From Caldifarciminota bacterium (lineage in GTDB: Bacteria > Hydrothermota > Hydrothermia > LBFQ01 > DSFT01), in contig JANXBH010000004.1 in assembly GCA_025060695.1 (NCBI GenBank), positions 36,035 through 100,034 of the forward strand: a stretch of 64,000 bases of DNA, in the 5' to 3' direction. A program made the translations under genes and the position numbers. The notes under the pieces were generated by a model. It had not been told where the DNA came from. It saw only the letters and a program-made list of their open reading frames with translations, and searched no databases. Below are positions 7,991 to 17,850 of the stretch, piece by piece. How positions within the stretch are numbered: the first letter of the stretch is position 1; every line of letters starts with the position of its first letter.

Positions 7991-9973
7991 ATGATACTAA
8001 TATTTACATTACAAATTATTACAAACAAAGAACCTCTAAGACCTTTTAAGGATACTTATGTAAATCCGAATAATCCATATGTTCAAATAGACAAACTATA
8101 TTATCAAGGTAAATTCTCTGAATCAGCAAGCTTATATGAAAAAGAATTACCAAGAGCATATACTGATGAGCAAAAATTTAGAACACTTTCAGGACTTGCT
8201 TGGAGTTATATTGGTATTGGGAGATTTCTTGAAGCTGCGGACTACTTTGAAAGAGCATCAGTTCTTGCAAAACAACCTAATCAACAGCTTGAAATAAAAT
8301 TAGGTGTTTCATTTGTTTGGCTTTTTTCAAGGAGATTTGATAGAGCACTACAAAATGTAGAACTTGCAAAAAGTATATACATAACTGATAAAGAAGGATT
8401 AGCACAACTACACTTTTTAGAAGCTTGTATATTCTGGGAAAGTGGAAATAGAAATAGAGCTGAACAAAAATTCAACGAAGTTTTTAACAATTATCCAAAT
8501 ACACTATGGGGACAAAAGAGCTTATTGGTATTAGCAAAGGCATATATTCAAAGTGGTGAACAACAAAAGGGCATAGAATATTTAAATAAAGTAATTGAAA
8601 GGGCGAAGGACGAGGAAATAATAAGTCAAGCATCTTTATTACTATTTGATATACACATGAATGCAGGCAAGGTTGATGAAGCAATTGAAGCACTAACGAA
8701 AGTTATAGAAAATTCACCAAATACAGAAGTTTCACGACAAGCTGAAGCAAGAATAGCACAAATAGCTGAACAATATAGAAGCAGATTAATTACAAATGAT
8801 CATCTTCTAAGTAAAAGTAGAACTGCAGCCGTATTTATATTATACAATCCAGGTATAAGGGCATATTATAATAAGGACTACTTTACAGCAAAACCGCTAT
8901 TAGAAAAGTTTATAAAATTATATCCAGAAGATACACTATCACAAAGGGTTGCTATACCACTTTCAGCTATATACATAGATGAGAAGGAACTTCAAAAAGC
9001 GATAGATGTATTAAAATTAGTAAATTTAAATAGACTTGATAAGGAAAATCTTGAAACTGCACAATATTTCCTTGCTACTTCCTATTTAGGTATTTCAGAC
9101 TTTCAAAATGCTGCATTTTATTATTCTAAACTCTTAAATTCACAAAAATTTTCAAAAGAAGCAGAACAAAAACTATTAGCAATACTAAATCAATATCCAG
9201 AATATGTAAACTATTTACCATCAACTCATCCATTCTACAATAGAATATCTGCTATATCTTCTTTAAAAGCAGGTGATACACTTGGAGCTATAAATAGTTT
9301 AGAAAGATATCTTTCAAGCAATCCTAATGATACTATTGCACTTTTATCAATTATAGACCTTTCGTATAAGAAAAAAGACTACAATAGAACATTAAAATAT
9401 GCAAAACAGTATATAAGCAAAAATCTTCAAACAAATAGAGATATAATACTCTATATTGCAGGAGCAAGTGCGTATTCATTAAATTACTATGGAGAAGCAC
9501 TTGAATATTGGGACGAACTTTTAGCAAGTTATTCAAATAGTCAATTTTATGAAAGAGCTCTAAACTTCTCAAGACAACTATTAACTGAGAGACCAGAACT
9601 ATTTTCGTTAAATTTAAAAAGTCAGGCATTGCTAAAAGAAAAAGAATATCAAAAAGTTTATGATTTATTTAAGAGAAAAATGTATAACGAAGTAATAAAT
9701 GCACTCGCTAACGATAACTCTGAACAAGCATTACTATTAAAATCTCAAAGTTATTTAAATTTAAAGGACTATCAAAATGCATATCTTCATATTTCAAGGA
9801 TTACAAAAGAAACACCTGAAATAGCTTTTATAAAGGCTGAAGCACTTTTTGGGATGAACAAACTAAGAGACGCCTACATTTACTATAAAAAAGCATTAGA
9901 ATCACAAAATCCACAAATACAAAACATAAGTCAATTAAGAATACAACAACTTGAAGCAAAAGGAATAAAATGA
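7991..9973 (+). CDS. Exported tetratricopeptide-repeat protein
   Basis: A 660-residue protein made almost wholly of TPR units, for example YQGKFSESASLYEKELP, AYIQSGEQQKGIEYLNKVI and ALFGMNKLRDAYIYYKKAL. It probably scaffolds protein complexes; no catalytic domain is visible. The N-terminus is a very short hydrophobic stretch, MILIFTLQ, followed directly by polar sequence, one of several mini leaders in the window. The start is firm: TAAAAT lies 9 nt upstream and its TAA is in frame, so no longer N-terminus is possible. The gene overlaps rlmN by 4 nt. A periplasmic role is inferred only from the leader. Confidence 0.8.
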   Translation: MILIFTLQIITNKEPLRPFKDTYVNPNNPYVQIDKLYYQGKFSESASLYEKELPRAYTDEQKFRTLSGLAWSYIGIGRFLEAADYFERASVLAKQPNQQLEIKLGVSFVWLFSRRFDRALQNVELAKSIYITDKEGLAQLHFLEACIFWESGNRNRAEQKFNEVFNNYPNTLWGQKSLLVLAKAYIQSGEQQKGIEYLNKVIERAKDEEIISQASLLLFDIHMNAGKVDEAIEALTKVIENSPNTEVSRQAEARIAQIAEQYRSRLITNDHLLSKSRTAAVFILYNPGIRAYYNKDYFTAKPLLEKFIKLYPEDTLSQRVAIPLSAIYIDEKELQKAIDVLKLVNLNRLDKENLETAQYFLATSYLGISDFQNAAFYYSKLLNSQKFSKEAEQKLLAILNQYPEYVNYLPSTHPFYNRISAISSLKAGDTLGAINSLERYLSSNPNDTIALLSIIDLSYKKKDYNRTLKYAKQYISKNLQTNRDIILYIAGASAYSLNYYGEALEYWDELLASYSNSQFYERALNFSRQLLTERPELFSLNLKSQALLKEKEYQKVYDLFKRKMYNEVINALANDNSEQALLLKSQSYLNLKDYQNAYLHISRITKETPEIAFIKAEALFGMNKLRDAYIYYKKALESQNPQIQNISQLRIQQLEAKGIK

Positions 9974-10989
9974 ATAAAAATTTAAAAAGCTTTACATTAA
10001 GACAACTTGGAGAAATTGTAGAAAAGCCATACAATAGTATTCAAATATATAGATGGATATGGAAAAAAGGAGTAGATAGAATTGAAGAATTTAGCGATAT
10101 TTCAAAGAGATTAAGAAAAAAGCTAATAGATGAGGGATATTTTGTAGGAAATATAGGGGAAAAATTTAGAATAAATTCAAGTGATGGAAGTGTCAAGTTC
10201 GTATTTGAAGATGGATACGAAGCGGTATATATGCCTGAAAAAAATAGAAATACGGTCTGTGTTTCAAGTCAACTTGGATGTAATTTAAAATGTAAATTTT
10301 GTGCAACCGGACTTTTAGGTTTTAGAAGAAATTTAATGGCATGGGAAATAGCAGACCAAGTCTTACAAATTTCAAAGAAACTAAATAAAAAAATTACTAA
10401 TGTAGTTTTTATGGGAATGGGAGAGCCACTTTTAAATTTTGAAAATGTAAAACAAGCAATAAGAATCATGACATCGCATATAGGATTAAATATAGGTGCA
10501 AAACACATTACTATTTCAACAAGCGGAATAGTTCCAAAGATTTACGAACTTGCAAATTTTGATAGAAGAGTAAAATTAGCAATATCACTCCACTCTGCAA
10601 TAGAAGAAAAAAGAATAAAAATTATGCCAATAGCAAAAGCTTATAGTCTTAGAGAAATTAAAGAAGCACTAATTTACTACTTAGAAAAACAAAGATTGAG
10701 AATAACTATTGAATACATACACTTAAAAGGATTTAATGACACAGATGAAGACATTTACGAACTAAGGAAATTTATTAGAGGTATTGATTGTAAAATTAAT
10801 ATAATTCCTTATAACAAAGTTGATTATTTTGACTGGGAGGCACCAAATGAGGAAGATGTTTATAATTTTTACGATAAATTAAAGAAAATATTAGATAATG
10901 TAGTAATTACGATTAGATGGTCTAAAGGAAGAGATATTTATGGAGCATGTGGACAGCTTGGATATCAGCTCGTTCATAACGCAAAATGA
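9970..10989 (+). CDS. rlmN: Dual-specificity 23S rRNA/tRNA adenine C2-methyltransferase RlmN
   Basis: Radical-SAM enzyme that methylates C2 of A2503 in 23S rRNA (and A37 of some tRNAs). The 339 residues are typical. The [4Fe-4S] cluster motif CNLKCKFCATG is at about 102-112, GMGEPLLNF is the SAM-binding GGE-like region, HITISTSGIVP follows, and the conserved cysteine of RGRDIYGACGQL lies near the C-terminus. The start overlaps the previous TPR gene (ATGA) and is preceded by AAAGG. The last 50 bp overlap the tilS start. Grouping rlmN with tilS makes a small RNA-modification operon. Confidence 0.97.
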   Translation: MNKNLKSFTLRQLGEIVEKPYNSIQIYRWIWKKGVDRIEEFSDISKRLRKKLIDEGYFVGNIGEKFRINSSDGSVKFVFEDGYEAVYMPEKNRNTVCVSSQLGCNLKCKFCATGLLGFRRNLMAWEIADQVLQISKKLNKKITNVVFMGMGEPLLNFENVKQAIRIMTSHIGLNIGAKHITISTSGIVPKIYELANFDRRVKLAISLHSAIEEKRIKIMPIAKAYSLREIKEALIYYLEKQRLRITIEYIHLKGFNDTDEDIYELRKFIRGIDCKINIIPYNKVDYFDWEAPNEEDVYNFYDKLKKILDNVVITIRWSKGRDIYGACGQLGYQLVHNAK

Positions 10990-12259
10990 TAAAATACTAA
11001 TAGCATTCTCCGGTGGTCCTGATTCAGTATTTTTAGTAAAGAAACTATTGGAACTAAAAGAAAAAATAAATTTTGAAATAGGTATATGCTATATAAATCA
11101 CATGTTAAGAAACGAGGCATACGAAGAAGAAATATGGATAAGAAATTTTGCAAAAAACTACAACTTAAAGTGCTATATAAAAAGAGCGAATGTTTTAGAA
11201 TATTCTAAAAAGAAAAAAATCTCAATAGAAACTGCAGGTAGGATTTTAAGATATAAAATTTTAAAAAAAATTTCAAAAAGAGAAAATTACAATAAAATTG
11301 CAACTGCTCATCATTTAGATGATGCATTTGAAACTTTCATATTAAATAGTATCAGAGGAAGTGGAATTTTAGGAATACTGCTAAAACCAAGAAGAAAAAA
11401 TATTATAAGACCTATAATGTTATACTCAAAGCATGAGATACTAAGCTCACTATCCCCCAGTGAATACTTAATAGATAAAACCAACTTTGAAATTCACTAC
11501 TCAAGAAATTATATAAGAAACGAAGTAGTTAGTAAAATTAGAGAAAAATTCCCTAATTACATATTTGGCTTTAGAAAGACCTATTTAAATTTATTAGCAA
11601 TATACAATAGGATTGAGAGTGAAATGAAGAAAATTTACAAAAACTCTATAGTTTTTAGTTCAAGGGATATAAAGGTTTTTAAGAGAAAAGAATTCCTATC
11701 TTTAAATAGCGAAAAAGTAAAAACTTTCTTTTCAAAAATTATAAAAGAACCAAAGTATGAGCATTTGGAGAATATTTCAAAAATCATTAAAAGTGGAGGG
11801 AAAATTAATATTTCTAAAAACTACTTTTTTGAAGTAAGAGAAAAAATCATAGGAATATACAAAAAACCCTTAGCTTTTAGATATTTAATTTACATATATC
11901 CAAAGGAACAAATAATTTACTTAGATGAACTTAACATAAATGTAAGCATATCCGAAAAACCAGTTATAAAGGAATTTACACTAAACTTCGACCTATATAA
12001 GATATCTTCACCTATAGTAATTAGAAAAAGGAAAAAGGGAGATAGAGTTGGAAATAAGAAATTAAAAGAAATACTTATAAACTATAAGGTGCCGAATTTT
12101 TTAAAAGACTTCTTGCCAGTAGTTCAAAAAGAAGATAGAATTATTTTAGCAATAGAACCCTATGTTGAAAATGCAAGAAGATATCTTATAATTGAATTCT
12201 TATTTAAAAAGAATTATACGGAACTATTTAGGGAAATTTTTAAAGCGTCAATTACATAA
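10940..12259 (+). CDS. tilS: tRNA(Ile)-lysidine synthase
   Basis: ATP-pyrophosphatase-type enzyme that converts C34 of the CAU-anticodon tRNA-Ile to lysidine so that it reads AUA, a frequent codon in this A+T-rich genome. The PP-loop SGGPDS is at residues 25-30, and HHLDDAFETF, the SIRGSG segment and a C-terminal substrate-binding region (GDRVGNKKLKEILINYKVP) follow. The 439 residues match the family. The ATG at 10940 lies inside rlmN behind AGGAAGAG; a second ATG at 10985 is out of frame. The 3' end overlaps the convergent aminotransferase by 46 bp. Confidence 0.95.
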   Translation: MEHVDSLDISSFITQNDKILIAFSGGPDSVFLVKKLLELKEKINFEIGICYINHMLRNEAYEEEIWIRNFAKNYNLKCYIKRANVLEYSKKKKISIETAGRILRYKILKKISKRENYNKIATAHHLDDAFETFILNSIRGSGILGILLKPRRKNIIRPIMLYSKHEILSSLSPSEYLIDKTNFEIHYSRNYIRNEVVSKIREKFPNYIFGFRKTYLNLLAIYNRIESEMKKIYKNSIVFSSRDIKVFKRKEFLSLNSEKVKTFFSKIIKEPKYEHLENISKIIKSGGKINISKNYFFEVREKIIGIYKKPLAFRYLIYIYPKEQIIYLDELNINVSISEKPVIKEFTLNFDLYKISSPIVIRKRKKGDRVGNKKLKEILINYKVPNFLKDFLPVVQKEDRIILAIEPYVENARRYLIIEFLFKKNYTELFREIFKASIT

Positions 12260-13329
12260 GACATATCTTCATTACTCATACTTGGATAAAAAGGCAAACT
12301 TAAAGCATGCTCCGATATCCAAAGAGCATTTTTAAATTCGCTTTTATTGTATTTAAAATTTTCTCTATAAAACTTTAAAAGTGGTATAGGTTTTGGATAA
12401 TGAATTGAAACTTCTACTTGCATATCATTTAGTTTCTTTATTATTTCATTTCTATTTTCTATGAAAATTATAAAAAGATGATATGCACTCTTACCATATA
12501 TTTTGGGCATTTTAATAGAAAGTTTTTCAAGTTCACCTTTATATTTTTCATAAATTTGCCTTCTTCTTTCCCATAGTTTATCAATCCTTTTTAATTGTGA
12601 AATAAGCATTGCACTTTGAAAATTTGTTAAGTTGTATTTCCAACCAAGTAGCTCCATATCATATAGAATCTTATCCTTTCTCCTATCTAACCCATGAAGT
12701 CTTAGTAATTTTAATTTATCAAGATAATTACTATCATTAAAAACAATTGCACCCCCCTCTCCACAAGTTATATTTTTAGTTGCATAAAAGCTAAAGCAAG
12801 CAAAATCACCAAAGCCCGGTTTATATCCATCACGTTCCCCCTCTATACAATGAGCACTATCTTCAATAAGATAAAATCCATATTTTTCCTTTAAATACAA
12901 TAAATCCTTCGGAGATACCATTTGACCATATAAATGAACTACTATTACCACCCTAATCTTACTATCCTTTTTTAATTTATCCTCTAACATGTTTAAATCT
13001 ATTAAACCTGTTTCTCTATCTACGTCTACAAAAACTATTTCCCTTTTAGCCATTAAAACAGCGTTAGCAGTTGCCATAAATGACATTGCAGGAACTATCA
13101 CTTTTTCATCCGGTTTTAAGTTTAGAGCTAATATTGAAAGATGTAATCCAGCAGTACAGCTATTAACAGTTAAACAATAATTTACGCCTAAATATTTGGA
13201 AAACATACTTTCAAATTCTTCGTTTTTTTCTGCTGTTGTTAAATTCGGAGAATTTAGAACTTTTACTACTTCTTGAATATCTTCTTCATTTAGAGAATGT
13301 CTATAGAATGGAACTTTATAGCTTCTCAC
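12214..13329 (-). CDS. DegT/DnrJ/EryC1/StrS-family sugar aminotransferase
   Basis: PLP-dependent aminotransferase acting on keto-deoxy nucleotide sugars, probably for surface polysaccharide. The 371 residues show NSCTAGLHLSILAL (PLP phosphate site), VPAMSFMATANAVL, IEDSAHCIEG and the PLP lysine in FYATKNITCGEGG (about 182-190). A C-terminal IHYPKPIPL segment is typical. Its ATG lies inside the 3' end of the HIT gene (14-nt overlap), giving an operon secreted protein - HIT - aminotransferase. The 3' end runs 46 bp into convergent tilS. The exact sugar is unknown. Confidence 0.92.
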   Translation of the reverse strand: MRSYKVPFYRHSLNEEDIQEVVKVLNSPNLTTAEKNEEFESMFSKYLGVNYCLTVNSCTAGLHLSILALNLKPDEKVIVPAMSFMATANAVLMAKREIVFVDVDRETGLIDLNMLEDKLKKDSKIRVVIVVHLYGQMVSPKDLLYLKEKYGFYLIEDSAHCIEGERDGYKPGFGDFACFSFYATKNITCGEGGAIVFNDSNYLDKLKLLRLHGLDRRKDKILYDMELLGWKYNLTNFQSAMLISQLKRIDKLWERRRQIYEKYKGELEKLSIKMPKIYGKSAYHLFIIFIENRNEIIKKLNDMQVEVSIHYPKPIPLLKFYRENFKYNKSEFKNALWISEHALSLPFYPSMSNEDMSYVIDALKISLNSSV

Positions 13330-13804
13330 TTAGCTTTTTCTTTAGCTTATTATAAGTATCTTCTAAGCCTTCAGGTATTACTTTAGTATTTGATATAATT
13401 GGCATAAAGTTCGTATCACCTGACCACCTTGGAACTACATGAATATGTATGTGCTCTTCAATACCTGCACCTGCTATTTTTCCAAGATTCATTCCTATAT
13501 TAAATCCATGAGGCTTATATACACTTTCAAGAATTCTAATAGATAAATCCAAAAGTCCTGTAATATCAATCCACTCATCATTATTTAAATCACTTATCTT
13601 AGAAGTATGCTTATATGGTGCAACCATGACATGACCTGTATTATATGGAAATAAGTTCAATATAATAAAAGCATACCTTGACTTATATAAAACTAAATTT
13701 TCTACTGATGGTTCTTCTTTTGATTTTTCACAAAATATACACTTGTTTTGACTATTCACACTTTCAATATATTTGAATCTCCAAGGTGCCCATAGTATAT
13801 ACAT
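13316..13804 (-). CDS. HIT-family nucleotide hydrolase/phosphorylase
   Basis: Cytosolic 162-residue protein of the histidine-triad superfamily, closest in layout to Ap4A phosphorylase-like HIT proteins. It begins with the family segment YILWAPWRFKYIE, has a Cys-x-x-Cys (CIFC) zinc half-site near residue 23, and carries the catalytic triad HIHIHVVPRW at about 117-126. It probably cleaves dinucleoside polyphosphates or adenylylated compounds. Its start overlaps the stop of the upstream secreted-protein gene by one base and its end overlaps the aminotransferase, so it is translated within an operon. Confidence 0.92.
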   Translation of the reverse strand: MYILWAPWRFKYIESVNSQNKCIFCEKSKEEPSVENLVLYKSRYAFIILNLFPYNTGHVMVAPYKHTSKISDLNNDEWIDITGLLDLSIRILESVYKPHGFNIGMNLGKIAGAGIEEHIHIHVVPRWSGDTNFMPIISNTKVIPEGLEDTYNKLKKKLSEKL

Positions 13805-15954
13805 TACCTTGGTCTTATTCTAAAAACCACTTTATTTCTTGTTTTACCATTAACAGTAATTGCAACTAAGTAAATACCAGGTTTTAACTTGGAAGTATTG
13901 TAAAATACTAATCCCTTTTTCGTTGTATAATTTCTCTCGTAGTATATTCTATCTATGTATCTTCCCACATCATCATATAGATAGATATAAATGTTATCAC
14001 TTTCGTCTTTAATATTAAACGCAAAGTGAAGTATTTCTCCCTTTGCAAGGTCTTTCTTATTTACAACAATTTCATCACTATCAGTTATATAAATATCATT
14101 TTCCTTACCAGGTGTACCATTTATAGTTGCAGATGGTCCCCAAGCACTTCTTGTCCAGCCCCTCTCATCTTTACTTACTCTAATAGTCGTATAAGGATGT
14201 CTTCCTCCCCAATATGAATCGTACCATAGTGAATCCACCGCAAAACCCATCTCAGTAGATATAACCATAGGTTGTTGAGAATTTAAGTAGGTCCACTTTG
14301 GAAGCGCAATGCAATTACTTAAGTTATATCTTTGACAGATATTATTTTGAAAAGTATCGTATACAAAAACAAAAATACCATTTGGCTCCAATTCAATATT
14401 CGGAAAGACAGAACTTGTATAGATATTAACACCAGAATAACTCTTTACAAATAAATTTCCAATATTTACCTTATAGGGACAGAAATTCTTAATTTCTATA
14501 AATTCTTCAACTGTTGGAAAATCATCAAATTCATTTATAAGAACACAGCTAAAGCCGTTAGGATATGGAAGTCTAAACTTAATTAAATTTGTATCATTGT
14601 TATATACTATGCCAAGAACAGCGTTATAAAAGCCCCTCTCTAAACTATTTAGTCTAATCATAAATTGAAAGCTATCAACATTAAAAATAGTAGTATCAAA
14701 ATTCAAATTAGATACAGAAAATAAGAGTTTTACGTCGGAATTTGGATTAAACTTTTTTCTAAACTTAAATGTTATACCATCACCGTACCCATAGTTTATC
14801 TTTTCAAGTCTATATGGAAAGTCATGGATATACACACTATCAGCATATATTCTATACTCTCCAAATTCATATACCAAAACTCCCCACACTGAAACAATAT
14901 CATTTTCCTGCAAGTTTTGAACGTTATATTTTGATAAGTATGCACTTAAATTACCGTTTTTTATAGTATACCTATAATTATGAGAAGCATCCACTATAAC
15001 AGCTTTTCTTATGAAAATATATACACCTTCATATCTTTCGGCAGTAGTTGGACTTGAAGAACTAATAGAGTCAGTTATAAGTGTATCAACTTTAAATGAA
15101 ACATTCTGAGAAATAACTTGAATATTTGGATTTGTAATCTCAGTATATTTGTAGTATTCTTTCACTACACCACTAACTATGACTGAATCTCCTTTAGAAT
15201 ACCCTGCAATATTTGTAGTATAAACATAAATTCCAGAATAAGGACCACCGTTTTTCATTTTAATGTGAAAACCTCTTCCATTATATTTACCCACTTCAGC
15301 AATAATACCTGTTGTAGTTATCGTTTGCCCAGAAAATATAGAACTATCAGTATTTGGATAAACAGCTTTTTGAATACTATCTATCGGAATATATGAAGGA
15401 GGAGGATTTCCTTGTTTTATACCAACGAAAATAGAGTCTATATTGAAATATGAATTAGAACTAACAGTTGCATTTGTATTATCTATGAATATCCATCTTA
15501 TGTATATAGATAAGTTTTGATATGAGGAGACATCAAATTGAACCTTTTTATTCTGATTATTTGCATTTGTAAAGAGTGTAGTTGAATCCCATACTATGAG
15601 GTTATTCCAATTATTTCCATCTGTTGATATTTGAACTTTTATGGTATCAGTGCTCCTAAACCTCGTATCAAACTGACCTCCAACCGATGGAAGTCTATAG
15701 TAAAATGAAAAAACTATGGTATCATATGGATTTACTGAAGGTAAATTTATTAATGGTGTTTGAAGTATTGCAGTTCCCACTTCAGATGATGTTTGTGCTA
15801 TTTGAATACCTGCAGATGCACTACCAAAAACTACTCCGCTTGTTCTTCTTACCCACTTTGTATTTCTTGTTCCTACATTTTGCCAATTAGAAGGTGGAAA
15901 ATTGGGAGATTCAAAGTCTTCATAAAAAAATTGAAAAACAAAAATTGTTAGCAT
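13804..15954 (-). CDS. Secreted multidomain protein with T9SS-like C-terminal domain
   Basis: A 716-residue predicted extracellular protein. After a mini leader, MLTIFVFQ, it has a MAM-like/choice-of-anchor region (FYEDFESPNFPPSNWQNVG, about 9-180), an OB-fold-like segment (about 205-370), and a lamin-tail-like domain (LINEFDDFPTVEEFIEIKN, about 470-600). A C-terminal beta-sandwich (DDVGRYIDR ... GIYLVAITVNGKTRNKVVF) resembles type IX secretion sorting domains. A -10 element 7 nt upstream fixes the start, and an in-frame TAG two codons before the ATG excludes extension. It heads an operon with the HIT and aminotransferase genes. The ligand is unknown. Confidence 0.82.
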   Translation of the reverse strand: MLTIFVFQFFYEDFESPNFPPSNWQNVGTRNTKWVRRTSGVVFGSASAGIQIAQTSSEVGTAILQTPLINLPSVNPYDTIVFSFYYRLPSVGGQFDTRFRSTDTIKVQISTDGNNWNNLIVWDSTTLFTNANNQNKKVQFDVSSYQNLSIYIRWIFIDNTNATVSSNSYFNIDSIFVGIKQGNPPPSYIPIDSIQKAVYPNTDSSIFSGQTITTTGIIAEVGKYNGRGFHIKMKNGGPYSGIYVYTTNIAGYSKGDSVIVSGVVKEYYKYTEITNPNIQVISQNVSFKVDTLITDSISSSSPTTAERYEGVYIFIRKAVIVDASHNYRYTIKNGNLSAYLSKYNVQNLQENDIVSVWGVLVYEFGEYRIYADSVYIHDFPYRLEKINYGYGDGITFKFRKKFNPNSDVKLLFSVSNLNFDTTIFNVDSFQFMIRLNSLERGFYNAVLGIVYNNDTNLIKFRLPYPNGFSCVLINEFDDFPTVEEFIEIKNFCPYKVNIGNLFVKSYSGVNIYTSSVFPNIELEPNGIFVFVYDTFQNNICQRYNLSNCIALPKWTYLNSQQPMVISTEMGFAVDSLWYDSYWGGRHPYTTIRVSKDERGWTRSAWGPSATINGTPGKENDIYITDSDEIVVNKKDLAKGEILHFAFNIKDESDNIYIYLYDDVGRYIDRIYYERNYTTKKGLVFYNTSKLKPGIYLVAITVNGKTRNKVVFRIRPR

Positions 15955-15961
15955 ATCCTAA

Positions 15962-15967
15962 ATTTTA
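15962..15967 (-). promoter_or_regulatory. -10 element, leaderless promoter of secreted-protein operon
   Basis: TAAAAT (minus strand, CTTTAAAATTT) 7 nt before the ATG at 15954. Confidence 0.75.
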
Positions 15968-15987
15968 AAGTAAATTAAATTTAGGTT

Positions 15988-15993
15988 TAAAAT
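15988..15993 (+). promoter_or_regulatory. -10 element, leaderless promoter of fabD
   Basis: TAAAAT in GTTTAAAATTT, 8 nt before the ATG at 16002; 47-bp divergent gap shared with the secreted-protein operon. Confidence 0.75.
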
Positions 15994-16001
15994 TTGTAAA
16001 T

Positions 16002-16883
16002 ATGAAAACAACCTTTATGTTCCCTGGACAAGGTTCTCAATATGTAGGCATGGGAAAGGAATTATATGATAATTACGATATTGCAAAAGAGGTCTTTAAG
16101 AAAGTAAAGAATATTTTAGGTGATAACTTTTTAGAAATGGTATTTTATGGTAGTAATGAAGAATTAACTAAAACGGAAAATGCACAGCCTGCTATATATG
16201 CAGTATCAGTAGCTTCCTTAGAAGTAATAAGAGACAAAAATTTATATAGTGCGGATATTTGCTTTGGTCATAGTCTGGGAGAATTTACAGCTTTATATTG
16301 TTCGGGCGTATTTAGTTTTGAATATGGACTAAAACTAACAAGAATTAGAGGAGAGATTATGTCAAGTGCAAAAAAAGGTTCTATGGCAGCAGTAATTGGG
16401 TTAGATGAAACGAAATTAAAAGAAATAATCTCAAAATACGACAATTTGGTAATTGCAAACTACAACTCGCCTGAGCAACTTGTAATATCAGGAGATATTA
16501 ATGAACTAAAAACAGTAGTAGAAGAAATTAAAAACCATGCAAAACGAGTAATTCAACTAAATGTATCGGGGGCATTCCATTCACCATTAATGGAAGAAGC
16601 ATCAAGGGAATTTTCAAAATATATAAAAAAGGAAGAATTAAACGAACCCAAAATACCAATTATTTCAAATTCAACAGGAGAGATAGTATACAATTTAGAT
16701 AGTCTATATGAGGCACTAATTAAACAATTAAGAAGTCCCGTTCTATTTACAAAAATGGTAGATAATGCATTTAAGTTCGGTGTAAGAAAATTTATAGAAA
16801 TAGGACCTTCAAAAGTTCTTTCAGGATTAGTAAAAAGAATACTAAAAGACTATGAAATTGAGATACTTAATTTTGGTTCTTAG
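16002..16883 (+). CDS. fabD: Malonyl-CoA:ACP transacylase
   Basis: Moves malonyl from CoA to acyl carrier protein for type II fatty-acid synthesis in the cytosol. At 293 residues it is of standard length. FPGQGSQYVGMG is at the N-terminus, the nucleophile is Ser91 in GHSLGE, and the partner histidine is His193 in GAFHSPLM. No other fab gene is adjacent; accA, which supplies malonyl-CoA, is about 25 kb away. The end overlaps the next lipoprotein gene by 32 bp. Confidence 0.96.
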   Translation: MKTTFMFPGQGSQYVGMGKELYDNYDIAKEVFKKVKNILGDNFLEMVFYGSNEELTKTENAQPAIYAVSVASLEVIRDKNLYSADICFGHSLGEFTALYCSGVFSFEYGLKLTRIRGEIMSSAKKGSMAAVIGLDETKLKEIISKYDNLVIANYNSPEQLVISGDINELKTVVEEIKNHAKRVIQLNVSGAFHSPLMEEASREFSKYIKKEELNEPKIPIISNSTGEIVYNLDSLYEALIKQLRSPVLFTKMVDNAFKFGVRKFIEIGPSKVLSGLVKRILKDYEIEILNFGS

Positions 16884-17850
16884 TTTCATATCGTGTAGTG
16901 AAGACAATGAAGAGCCTAAGTATATAGAGAGTGATAAAATACTCATAGCATTTCAAAATACAAGGAAAGTATACTATTTTTTAGAAGATAGTCAAAAATT
17001 CTACTTTCTATTCAATAGTGGAGATGTTCCTAATCAATTTATTTTAGGAAACAATGAAATTTTTCTAATAAACTCAGGAGGATTTACTGGCTCTCCATCA
17101 ATACAAAGATACGACCTTAAAAACAATAGTTTAAGTACATTCCCACTGGATAATGCACTAAATCCGCTATTTGGTGTATACGATAATGAAAAAATATACT
17201 TTACTGATTTTGGCAAATATTATTCCGAAAAAATTTACATTTTTAAGAACCAACTAATAGATAGTCTGGCAGTTTCAAATAGACCTATAGATATAAAACT
17301 ATGTGCTAATTTTTTAATAGTCTCTACAAATGGTATGAGAAGTGATTATTCATACGATACCATTTCCAAGGTTTTTAAAATTTCAAAGAATTTACAGAAA
17401 ATAGACAGTCTAATAGTATTTCCAGGTGCTTCTAATATAGAAGTTATAGGAGATATTGTATTTTTGGTATCTACAGGTATATATAATCAAACACCTGCAA
17501 GGATTTATAAGATAGATTGCCTAAACTTTAAAAAAATTGACAGCATTACTATTTCAAGGAATATATATTCATCTGGTGTAAGCTCGGAATATTTAATTCT
17601 TGGTAGTTGGGACGGTTGGATCTATGTTCTAAATCATAACTTAACTATACTTGACAGTTTTAAAATTTCACATAGTATAAATTTCATACATAGTTTTGAA
17701 AACAAATTTTATATCGCAGTAAATGGATTCTCACATAACCCTAACTACTTGATTATTTATAGTCCTTTTGTAAAAGCAGATAGTTTTAAATTTTCAGACG
17801 AGGACTTAGGAATAGGTCCTATATTTTATCTAAAACAGTTTATACAATAG
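16852..17850 (+). CDS. Lipoprotein with beta-propeller-like repeats
   Basis: A 332-residue lipoprotein. The signal MKLRYLILVLSFISC has a basic n-region and Cys at residue 15, and is more conventional than most leaders here. The rest consists of roughly 40-residue beta-rich repeats (for example YFTDFGKYYSEKIYIFK and YLILGSWDGWIYVLNHN), indicating a WD40/YVTN-type propeller. No enzyme signature is visible. The start is embedded in fabD, so it is co-transcribed with it, although a functional link is unclear. The end overlaps the convergent UbiA gene by 21 bp. Confidence 0.78.
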   Translation: MKLRYLILVLSFISCSEDNEEPKYIESDKILIAFQNTRKVYYFLEDSQKFYFLFNSGDVPNQFILGNNEIFLINSGGFTGSPSIQRYDLKNNSLSTFPLDNALNPLFGVYDNEKIYFTDFGKYYSEKIYIFKNQLIDSLAVSNRPIDIKLCANFLIVSTNGMRSDYSYDTISKVFKISKNLQKIDSLIVFPGASNIEVIGDIVFLVSTGIYNQTPARIYKIDCLNFKKIDSITISRNIYSSGVSSEYLILGSWDGWIYVLNHNLTILDSFKISHSINFIHSFENKFYIAVNGFSHNPNYLIIYSPFVKADSFKFSDEDLGIGPIFYLKQFIQ

